A stretch of 64,000 bases of DNA, taken from contig NZ_CP087184.1 of the NCBI RefSeq assembly GCF_024749045.1, positions 1 through 64,000 of the forward strand, given 5' to 3'. The notes under the pieces are model-generated. The model saw nothing but the letters and a program-made list of their open reading frames with translations, had not been told where the DNA came from and did no database searches. Each line of letters begins with the position of its first letter. The stretch's first letter is position 1. The translations under genes were made by a program, and so were the position numbers. This document shows, in pieces, positions 57,382 to 64,000 of this stretch. Origin of the DNA: Pseudomonas sp. B21-028. GTDB lineage: Bacteria > Pseudomonadota > Gammaproteobacteria > Pseudomonadales > Pseudomonadaceae.

Positions 57382-58149
57382 TTACTGACCCGGAACGTCC
57401 TTGCGCAGTTTCACCGGGTCCTGCTGTTTGCGCTTGCGCGCAATCGCGGTGCGCATCTTGATGTTGATCGCCTCCACGGCCAGGGAGAACGCCATGGCGA
57501 AGTAGACATAGCCTTTGGGTACATGGACGTCGAACGACTCGGCGATCAGCACGGTACCGACCACCAGCAGGAACGACAGCGCCAGCATCTTCAGCGATGG
57601 ATGCTTGTCGATGAACTCGCTGATGGTACCCGAGGCCAGCATCATCACCAGCACGGCGACGATGATCGCCGCCACCATCACCGGCACATGGGAGACCATG
57701 CCGACGGCGGTGATGACCGAGTCCAGGGAGAACACGATGTCGATGATCGCGATCTGGATGATGGTGTAGAGGAAGTTGCCACCCTTGCCCGAAGGTTGAT
57801 CGTCGCTTTCGTCGTCGCCTTCCAGCGCGTGGTACATCTCCTGAGAGCTTTTCCACAGCAGGAACAGACCACCAAAGAACAGGATCAGGTCGCGACCGGA
57901 GATGCCTTGGCCGAACACTTCGAACAAATCGGCGGTCAGGCGCATGACCCAGGTGATGGACAGCAGCAACAGGATCCGCGTGATCATGGCCAGGGCCAGA
58001 CCGAAGATCCGGGTGCGCGCCTGCATGTGCTTGGGCATGCGGCTGACCAGGATCGAGATCATGATGATGTTATCGATGCCCAGGACGATTTCCAGGGCGG
58101 TCAGGGTAAAGAAGGCAACCCAGATTTCCGGGTTGGTCAGCCATTCCAT
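57382..58149 (-). CDS. TerC-family integral membrane protein
   Basis: A 255-residue protein with about seven TM helices. It has the TerC signatures TALEIVLGIDNIIMISIL and IIDIVFSLDSVITAVGM, each with the buried Asp of the LGIDN/SLDS motifs. The end IARKRKQQDPVKLRKDVPGQ is basic. TerC proteins are linked to tellurite resistance or to metal (manganese) export at membranes. No yybP-ykoY-like leader fits in the 76-base gap upstream. It is possibly co-transcribed with the citrate transporter. Confidence 0.9.
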   Translation of the reverse strand: MEWLTNPEIWVAFFTLTALEIVLGIDNIIMISILVSRMPKHMQARTRIFGLALAMITRILLLLSITWVMRLTADLFEVFGQGISGRDLILFFGGLFLLWKSSQEMYHALEGDDESDDQPSGKGGNFLYTIIQIAIIDIVFSLDSVITAVGMVSHVPVMVAAIIVAVLVMMLASGTISEFIDKHPSLKMLALSFLLVVGTVLIAESFDVHVPKGYVYFAMAFSLAVEAINIKMRTAIARKRKQQDPVKLRKDVPGQ

Positions 58150-58225
58150 GTGAGTTCCTTTGAACGAGTGTTAGGCCGCGCCGCGCTTCGGATTCACCAA
58201 AGCGGCGACGCCGCGGATATTGCTT

Positions 58226-59533
58226 TTATAGAGTGCTGAACAGCGGAAAGATCCCCATCAGCAAGGCGGCGACCATTATGCACAGGCAAACCAGCACTGC
58301 CCACTTCAGGGTGAAACGCTGGTGATCGCCGAACTCGATCCCGGCCAGCGCCACCAGCAGGTAGGTGGACGGAACCAGCGGGCTCAACAGGTGGACGGGC
58401 TGGCCGACGATCGAGGCACGGGCCATTTCCACCGCAGTGATGCCGTAATGACTGGCGGCTTCGGCGAGAACCGGTAACACCCCGTAATAAAATGCGTCGT
58501 TAGACATGAAGAACGTAAAGGGCATGCTCGCCAGCGCGGTAATCACTGCCAGGTACGGGCCGAGGAAATCGGGGATCACCGCCAGCAGGCTCTTGGACAT
58601 GGCGTCGACCATGCCGGTACCGGACAGGATGCCGGTGAAGATACCCGCCGCGAAAATCAGCCCGACCACCGCCAATACGCTGCCGGCGTGCGCCGCAACG
58701 CGATCTTTCTGCTGTTGCAGGCATGGATAGTTGACGATCATCGCGATACTGAAGGCCACCATGAACAGCACCGGCAGCGGCAACAGGCCGGCGATCAGGG
58801 TGCACATCAGGACCAGAGTCAGGGCGCCGTTGAACCAGATCAGCTTTGGACGGCGGGCGTCGGGGAACTGGGACACGCTGATTTCGCTGTGGTCGATTTC
58901 ATCGTGGGCCAGGTGCAATTCACCCAGGCGTGCACGCTCACGCTTACCGTACATGTAGGCAATCGCCAGGATCGCCAACACGCCGAACGCCATTGCCGGG
59001 ATCATCGGCACGAAGATGTCGGACGGATCCACATGCAGCGCACTGGCCGCACGGGCCGTCGGGCCGCCCCAGGGGGTCATGTTCATCACGCCCCCGGCGA
59101 GGATGATCAGGCCGGCCATGATCCGAGGGCTCATGCCGATGCGGCTGTAGAGCGGCAGCATCGCGGCCACGCAGATCATGTAAGTGGTCGCGCCGTCACC
59201 ATCGAGGGAAACGACGAGCGCCAGAACGGCGGTACCGACCGAAACTTTCAGTGGGTCGCCCTTGACCAGTTTGAGGATCTTGCGCACGGCCGGGTCGAAC
59301 AGGCCGGAGTCGATCATCAGGGCGAAATAGAGGATCGCGAACATCAGCATCACCCCGGTCGGGGCGAGCTTGGTGATGCCTTCGAGCATCATCGGGCCGA
59401 TCTTCGGCGCAAAGCCACCGAACAGGGCGAACAGGATCGGGATGATGATCAGGGCGATCAGCGCGGACAGGCGCTTGGTCATGATCAGGAACATGAACGT
59501 GATGACCATGGCGAAGCCAAGGAAAGTCAGCAT
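58226..59533 (-). CDS. CitMHS-family citrate:cation symporter
   Basis: A 435-residue inner-membrane carrier with about 12 helices. It has SLDGDGATTYMICVAAMLPLY, GGVMNMTPWGGPTARAASAL and the FFMSNDAFYYGVLPVLAE motif, all characteristic of CitM/CitH metal-citrate transporters. It matches PA5476 (CitA) by position. It probably takes up Mg/Ca-citrate; which cation cannot be told from sequence. No citrate-sensing regulator gene is adjacent. Confidence 0.88.
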   Translation of the reverse strand: MLTFLGFAMVITFMFLIMTKRLSALIALIIIPILFALFGGFAPKIGPMMLEGITKLAPTGVMLMFAILYFALMIDSGLFDPAVRKILKLVKGDPLKVSVGTAVLALVVSLDGDGATTYMICVAAMLPLYSRIGMSPRIMAGLIILAGGVMNMTPWGGPTARAASALHVDPSDIFVPMIPAMAFGVLAILAIAYMYGKRERARLGELHLAHDEIDHSEISVSQFPDARRPKLIWFNGALTLVLMCTLIAGLLPLPVLFMVAFSIAMIVNYPCLQQQKDRVAAHAGSVLAVVGLIFAAGIFTGILSGTGMVDAMSKSLLAVIPDFLGPYLAVITALASMPFTFFMSNDAFYYGVLPVLAEAASHYGITAVEMARASIVGQPVHLLSPLVPSTYLLVALAGIEFGDHQRFTLKWAVLVCLCIMVAALLMGIFPLFSTL

Positions 59534-59801
59534 GGGAAATACTCCAGGCGTGGCACGGCGAGGTTAAGGCGAACCGGACAGGTCAGCGCAGAACGTGAGG
59601 TGCGGGACGGACGGATGGAGTGGATGCAGCGGGACGGGTAGCAGCGGACATCAGAATCACCATTGTTGTTGTTAAAAAGGCCAAGCGGATCGTGGAAATC
59701 CGTTTCTGGCCACCGGTCTTTTGCCGGTAGTGAGGTGATCCTAATCGCGCAAGCTTTCAGTCAGCTTTCGCAAGACAACCGGATGCGGTGTCGCGATATT
59801 T
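59534..59801. other. Upstream region of the citrate transporter gene
   Basis: About 270 bases without a gene, probably the promoter region of the minus-strand transporter. I see no sigma-54 pattern or clear palindrome. Confidence 0.45.
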
Positions 59802-59921
59802 CCTGTGGCGAGGGGATTTATCCCCGCTGGGGTTGCGCAGCGACCCCCCGACTCTGTGCCGCGACACATTTCGAGGGCGAGCGCTTCGCACTCGAGCGGG
59901 GATAAATCCCCTCGCCACCGG
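59802..59921. repeat. REP pair, family B
   Basis: CCTGTGGCGAGGGGATTTATC and the inverted copy GATAAATCCCCTCGCCACCGG about 75 bases apart. Confidence 0.88.
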
Positions 59922-59947
59922 TGTTCTGTTCTGAAGGACAGTCGGGT

Positions 59948-60274
59948 TTAGAACACCGAAAGATCCAACGGCCGCATCGCCCCCATCCAGATCGCATGGT
60001 CGGTATGGTCTGCCAGTTCATCGCCGGTGTTCGGGTGCAGAAAGATCACCAGCCCTTTGCGATAGAGCGCCAGCCACGGCAGCACCACGCCGATGTACTG
60101 CGGATCGAACGACAGCTGGCAGCTCCAGTCCGGATGGGGCCCGACCGGGCGCTCGTGGACACGGCCCATCTTCAGCGGGAACAGGCGCGACGCTTCCTCG
60201 CACAATGCCCGCGCCTGGTCGATGCTGCTGGCATCGAAGTAAACATGAGCGTGGTAGCCCTTGATCCGTTGCAT
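59948..60274 (-). CDS. DOPA 4,5-dioxygenase family protein
   Basis: A 108-residue protein of the small DOPA-dioxygenase-like family. It has an early YHAHVYFDASS His pair, GPHPDWSCQLSF and the conserved FLHPNTGDELADHTDHAIWMG segment. Possible metal ligands are the two His near the start and the later His residues. I start at MQRIKGY (60274) with AAGGAG well spaced; GTG 60280 adds two residues. The physiological substrate is unknown. Confidence 0.85.
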   Translation of the reverse strand: MQRIKGYHAHVYFDASSIDQARALCEEASRLFPLKMGRVHERPVGPHPDWSCQLSFDPQYIGVVLPWLALYRKGLVIFLHPNTGDELADHTDHAIWMGAMRPLDLSVF

Positions 60275-60348
60275 TGTCACTCCTTGCGAACCCTCGCCGT
60301 TTCCCGCAGGTCAGAGGCTTATACGCGGTAAAAAAGGGAAAAACAGCC

Positions 60349-61008
60349 ATGAAAAACGCCGAAACCCCGGTGATCAAACTGGTGCTCTATGGTGCCATGA
60401 GCAGCCTCGGCAGTGCGTTGATGGCTGAAATGCTGCGACGCCAGCACGAAGTCATTGCCGTCCTCGATGATCTCACGGCCCTGGCGCCGCGTCCGGGCCT
60501 GCGGACCAAGACCGGGGACCTCTATGATCCCGAGCGGGTCAAGCAAAGCGTGGCCGGTGCCGATGCGGTGATCTGTCTGCTGAACGCGCCAGGGCTGCCG
60601 ATGAACAGCGAGCACGTGGAGCGCACGCTGATTCCGGGCCCGGTGGAGCAGGTCCTGGCGGTGGATGCGTTGATCGCCGGCATGCAGGCGGTGAACATTC
60701 CCCGGTTGTTTCTGGTGGGCGATTTCGCCGTGCTCGACGAGGAGGAGGGCGAAGACGACTTGCAGCGTCATGCCGCCGAAGAAATCCTCGATGCCCTGCG
60801 CAACAGCACAGTGCAATGGACCCTCGTCAACTCGCCTTATGCTGTTGCCGGGTTGAGCATCGAGCATTTCACCCAAGTCAGTACCAGCCTGGAACCGGGC
60901 ATGGCCGAATCCCTGGAGCGGCTCAACCGGGTGGCGGTCGGCATTGCCGATGAGCTGCGCTTGAACCTGCATGTGGGCGAGCATGTCAGCTTCGTAGCCG
61001 CTACCTGA
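60349..61008 (+). CDS. Rossmann-fold NAD(P)-binding protein
   Basis: A 219-residue protein with an N-terminal dinucleotide fold (VIKLVLYGAMSSLGSALMAEMLRR, a modified GxxGxxG lacking the usual central Gly) and TKTGDLYDPERVKQSVAGADAVI. The later part WTLVNSPYAVAG resembles NmrA/YwnB-like NAD(P)H-binding proteins. Function is unknown. ATG 60349 has AAAGGGAA upstream. Divergent from the DOPA-dioxygenase-like gene with a 74-base gap. Confidence 0.78.
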   Translation: MKNAETPVIKLVLYGAMSSLGSALMAEMLRRQHEVIAVLDDLTALAPRPGLRTKTGDLYDPERVKQSVAGADAVICLLNAPGLPMNSEHVERTLIPGPVEQVLAVDALIAGMQAVNIPRLFLVGDFAVLDEEEGEDDLQRHAAEEILDALRNSTVQWTLVNSPYAVAGLSIEHFTQVSTSLEPGMAESLERLNRVAVGIADELRLNLHVGEHVSFVAAT

Positions 61009-61040
61009 CGACCGTGCGAAACCTGTGGTGAGGATTGCTG

Positions 61041-61136
61041 TTGTGGCGAGGGGATTTAATCCCCGCTGGGCTGCGAAGCCGCCCCAAAAAAGCAGGGCTG
61101 TTTCGCGCCCCGCGGGGATAAATCCCCTCGCCACAG
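61041..61136. repeat. REP pair, family B
   Basis: TTGTGGCGAGGGGATTTAATC and the inverted copy GGGATAAATCCCCTCGCCACA about 55 bases apart, between convergent genes. Confidence 0.88.
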
Positions 61137-61177
61137 TAGTTTTTCTTTGGCTATGGAAGTGCCTTCACTCGCAAATC

Positions 61178-62128
61178 TCAAACAGCGATGGACGGCAACG
61201 GCAACCCCGTGAGCGACTCGCCGCTGTTGGCCTGTTCTTCCATCAGCCAGTCCACGAACTGCCTGATCAATGCCCCCCGCCGTTTACGCTGGGGCAGGAC
61301 CACGTAATACCCCAGGCGCGACAGCACCGTCTCAGCGATTGGACGACACAGCAGGCCCTGGGCCAACAAGTTATCCACAAGGTGGCGCCAGCCGATGGCA
61401 ACTCCCTGGCCGCCAATTGCCGCCTGGATAAGCAAGGTGTAGTTGTCGAAACGCAGTTGCCCGGGCGCCGGTGGCGAGGTGATGCCCAGCTCGCGGAACA
61501 CGCCATTCCAGTCGAACCAGTGACTGCCGTTGCCGCCGCGCAGGTGCAAGAGCGGAAATTCCGACAAGGCCTGGGCGGACAAGGGCAGGGGACGTTCCTT
61601 GAGCAGCAACGGGCTGCACACCGGAAAGACCTCTTCGCTGAACAGCCAGCGACTTTCACCCTGTTTGAAGCGACCGTCGCCGAACAACACGGCAACGTCG
61701 ATATCGGAGCGCAACATGTTGTGGTTGCGCTCACTGGTCACCAGGCTGACGTCCACCTGGGGGTTGGCAGCGTGAAAACGATGTAATCGCGGCATTAACC
61801 AGTAGGCGGCGAAAGCGAAATCGGTGGCGACCTGCAACACCTCATGCTGATGTTGCGCAGTGATCGCACTCAATCCTGCGTCGATATTCTGCAATCCGGC
61901 CTGGACCTGTTCGAAGAGTGTCGTCCCAGCCTCGGTCAATTCGATGCCGCGGTAAATGCGATCGAACAACCGCGTGCCGAGCTGTTCCTCCAGGCGTTTG
62001 ATCTGCTGGCTGATGGCCGGTTGCGTGGTGCCCAGCTCGATCGCCGCGGCCGTAAAGCTTCGTTGCCTGGCCGCTGCTTCGAAGGCACGAAACAGATCCA
62101 GAGACAGGTCACCCAAGGCGTCATACAT
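61178..62128 (-). CDS. LysR-family regulator of choline-sulfate utilisation
   Basis: A 316-residue LysR regulator. The N-terminal winged helix is LDLFRAFEAAARQRSFTAAAIELGTTQPAISQQIKRLE; the effector domain covers about 95-300 (DIDVAVLFGDGRF, GGQGVAIGWRHLVDNLLAQG). It is divergent from betC with a 114-base gap, the standard layout of choline-sulfatase regulators. A role in betC control is inferred from context. Confidence 0.88.
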   Translation of the reverse strand: MYDALGDLSLDLFRAFEAAARQRSFTAAAIELGTTQPAISQQIKRLEEQLGTRLFDRIYRGIELTEAGTTLFEQVQAGLQNIDAGLSAITAQHQHEVLQVATDFAFAAYWLMPRLHRFHAANPQVDVSLVTSERNHNMLRSDIDVAVLFGDGRFKQGESRWLFSEEVFPVCSPLLLKERPLPLSAQALSEFPLLHLRGGNGSHWFDWNGVFRELGITSPPAPGQLRFDNYTLLIQAAIGGQGVAIGWRHLVDNLLAQGLLCRPIAETVLSRLGYYVVLPQRKRRGALIRQFVDWLMEEQANSGESLTGLPLPSIAV

Positions 62129-62242
62129 AAGCTGTGCTTATCCTAGTCATTATCCTGCATGGGCTTTACCCCAATAGGTTGGGGGGACATGCTCAATCGC
62201 AGCAATTTCGCATAACCGTTCACTATGGAATGCCGCGATTAC

Positions 62243-63757
62243 ATGAAGCGCAAGAACATTCTTTTCATCATGGCCGATCAGATGGCCGCGCCAATGTTGC
62301 CGATCTACGGTCCTTCGCCGATCAAGCTGCCGAATCTGTCGCGCCTGGCCGACCAGGGCGTGGTGTTCGACGCCGCGTATTGCAACAGCCCGCTGTGTGC
62401 GCCGTCGCGCTTTACCCTGGTGAGCGGCCAGTTGCCCAGCAAGATCGGCGCCTATGACAACGCCGCGGATTTTCCGGCCGACGTCCCGACGTACGCCCAT
62501 TACCTGCGGCGCCTCGGCTACCGCACGGCGCTCTCCGGCAAGATGCACTTCTGCGGGCCGGACCAGTTGCACGGCTATGAAGAGCGCCTGACCAGTGACA
62601 TTTACCCGGCCGACTACGGCTGGGCCGTGAACTGGGATGAGCCGGACGTGCGGCCGAGCTGGTATCACAACATGTCGTCGGTGCTCCAGGCCGGGCCTTG
62701 CGTGCGTACCAACCAGTTGGATTTCGATGAAGAAGTGGTGTTCAAGGCGCAGCAGTACCTGTTCGACCACATCCGTGAGGACGGCGACCAACCGTTCTGC
62801 CTGACCGTGTCGATGACTCACCCACACGACCCGTACACGATTCCCAAGGCTTTCTGGGATTTGTATGACGACAACGACATCCCGTTGCCGCAGACGCCGG
62901 CGCAAACCGAACTCGACCCACACTCCCAGCGCCTGTTGAAGGTCTATGATCTGTGGGACAAGCCGCTGCCTGTGGATAAGATTCGCGATGCCCGCCGAGC
63001 CTATTTCGGTGCTTGCAGCTACATCGACAGCAATGTGGGCAAGCTGCTGCAGACCCTTGAGGACACCGGTTTGATGGAGGACACGATCATTGTGTTCTCC
63101 GGCGATCATGGAGACATGCTCGGTGAAAAAGGGCTCTGGTACAAAATGCACTGGTTCGAGATGTCCGCACGGGTGCCGCTGTTGATCAGCGCTCCGGGTC
63201 AGTTCGCCAGCGGCCGGGTCAGCGCGGCGGTGTCCACCGCCGACTTGCTGCCCACCCTGGTGGAACTGGCCGGCGGCACGCTGGAGCCTGGTTTGCCGTT
63301 GGACGGCCGTTCGCTGGTGCCGCATCTGCAAGGGCAGGGCGGGCACGACGAGGTCTTCGGCGAATACATGGCTGAGGGCACCATCAGCCCGTTGATGATG
63401 ATCCGCCGCGGCCAATGGAAATTCATCTATAGCGAAGACGATCCGTGCCTGCTGTTCGATGTCCGTAACGACCCCAAGGAATTGGAAGATCTCAGCCAGT
63501 CACCGGAGCATCACGCCCTGTTCGTCGAGTTTCTCGCCGAAGCCAGGGCCAAATGGGACATCCCGACCATTCATCGACAGGTGCTCGCCAGCCAGCGACG
63601 CCGTCGTTTCGTCGCCCAGGCGCTGACCCTGGGCAAACTCAAGAGCTGGGATCACCAGCCGCTGGTGGATGCCAGTCAGCAATACATGCGCAACCACATC
63701 GACCTCGACGATCTGGAGCGCAAGGCCCGTTATCCACAACCCTGCCAAAACCAATAA
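62243..63757 (+). CDS. betC: Choline-sulfatase
   Basis: Hydrolyses choline-O-sulfate to choline and sulfate. The 504-residue type I sulfatase has the formylglycine signature CAPSR in CNSPLCAPSRFTLVSG, an early metal-binding segment ILFIMADQMAAPML (usual Asp-Asp replaced by Asp-Gln), and the late FSGDHGDMLGEKGLWYKMHWFE block. Choline-sulfatase C-terminal sequence is present. I start at MKRKNILF (62243); ATG 62225 is upstream but less likely. The choline-binding protein gene follows 19 bases later. Confidence 0.94.
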   Translation: MKRKNILFIMADQMAAPMLPIYGPSPIKLPNLSRLADQGVVFDAAYCNSPLCAPSRFTLVSGQLPSKIGAYDNAADFPADVPTYAHYLRRLGYRTALSGKMHFCGPDQLHGYEERLTSDIYPADYGWAVNWDEPDVRPSWYHNMSSVLQAGPCVRTNQLDFDEEVVFKAQQYLFDHIREDGDQPFCLTVSMTHPHDPYTIPKAFWDLYDDNDIPLPQTPAQTELDPHSQRLLKVYDLWDKPLPVDKIRDARRAYFGACSYIDSNVGKLLQTLEDTGLMEDTIIVFSGDHGDMLGEKGLWYKMHWFEMSARVPLLISAPGQFASGRVSAAVSTADLLPTLVELAGGTLEPGLPLDGRSLVPHLQGQGGHDEVFGEYMAEGTISPLMMIRRGQWKFIYSEDDPCLLFDVRNDPKELEDLSQSPEHHALFVEFLAEARAKWDIPTIHRQVLASQRRRRFVAQALTLGKLKSWDHQPLVDASQQYMRNHIDLDDLERKARYPQPCQNQ

Positions 63758-63776
63758 CGAACGTAAGGGGAAGCAC

Positions 63777-64000
63777 ATGCAAAAGTTATCCACAGTACTG
63801 GCCGCTGGGCTGTTGGCGTTGAGCAGTGCCTCGGCGTGGGCCGAGCAGAGCTGCGAGACGGTCAAGATGGCTGACCCGGGTTGGAGCGATATCGCGGCGA
63901 CCAATGCCATCACCGGTTTCCTGTTGGAGGGCATGGGCTACAAACCCAAGGTCGACACGCTTGCGGTGCCCATTACGTTCGGCGGTCTCAAGGAAGGCCA
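63777..64000 (+). CDS. choX: Choline ABC transporter substrate-binding protein (partial, 3' end outside window)
   Basis: The first 74 codons only. A signal peptide (MQKLSTVLAAGLLALSSASAWA) precedes EQSCETVKMADPGWSDIAATNAI, the start of the OpuAC/ProX-type choline-binding fold (ChoX/BetX). AAGGGG lies just upstream. It is 19 bases after betC, so betC-choX is probably an operon continuing into permease and ATPase genes beyond the window. A perfect DnaA box lies in its first codons (63786-63794). Confidence 0.85.
   Translation, partial: MQKLSTVLAAGLLALSSASAWAEQSCETVKMADPGWSDIAATNAITGFLLEGMGYKPKVDTLAVPITFGGLKEG

Noticed and set aside
58150-58225. Manganese (yybP-ykoY) riboswitch before terC
   Set aside because: The 76-base gap is too short and lacks the expected stems.

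Overview
The window is the origin-proximal part of a Pseudomonas chromosome, most likely from the P. fluorescens group. Base 1 is the first base of dnaA. dnaA-dnaN-recF-gyrB are followed by the glyQS/tag/lpxL-like block, the kinB-algB pair, an ErsA-type sRNA between polA and engB, and many fluorescent-pseudomonad REP sequences. Coding density is high and G+C is high throughout. I see no rRNA, tRNA, CRISPR array, prophage or intact insertion sequence. The only mobile-looking piece is a 140-bp palindromic MITE-like element at 44.3 kb.

Layout. 0-6.2 kb: replication initiation and gyrase operon. 6.5-10.4 kb: a GABA-type permease behind a likely sigma-54 promoter, then a divergent two-component pair whose kinase keeps a CHASE2-type membrane module but no CHASE2 sensor. 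10.5-16.5 kb: lysophosphatidate acyltransferase, gmhB, glyS-glyQ, tag and a lipid A acyltransferase. 16.5-22.2 kb: an accessory stretch with a VOC protein, a DUF6124 protein behind a structured leader, an SDR, ohr with an adjacent secreted 13-residue-repeat protein, a diguanylate cyclase and a DUF1311 protein. 22.2-27.6 kb: the metNIQ methionine transporter and catalase HPII. 27.8-31.7 kb: zinc uptake (znuBC-zur divergent from znuA). 31.7-36.8 kb: thrB, a DUF2782 protein, polA, ErsA and engB. 37-39.7 kb: two c-type cytochrome genes, dsbA and an EEP-family protein. 39.7-44.3 kb: diguanylate cyclase, amidase and CSS-EAL phosphodiesterase. 44.4-49 kb: kinB-algB and a cluster of small envelope genes. 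49.7-59.5 kb: gltP, a SpmA/SpmB-like fusion, a DUF5924 protein, an M16 peptidase-like protein, a Na/Pi transporter, TerC and a citrate transporter. 59.9-64 kb: two small enzymes, then the choline-sulfate locus (LysR regulator, betC, and the start of a choline-binding protein cut by the window end).

Themes. Several loci point to AlgU/alginate-type envelope stress control: kinB-algB, near-consensus AlgU promoters before dsbA and ErsA, and periplasmic lysozyme-inhibitor homologues. Cyclic-di-GMP enzymes recur (20.4, 39.7 and 42.7 kb). Unusual points are a DNA polymerase I whose proofreading residues appear substituted, a tandem-repeat secreted protein whose repeat units differ only by synonymous codons, a leader RNA with mutually exclusive pairings before the DUF6124 gene, and eleven perfect TTATCCACA DnaA boxes in 64 kb.
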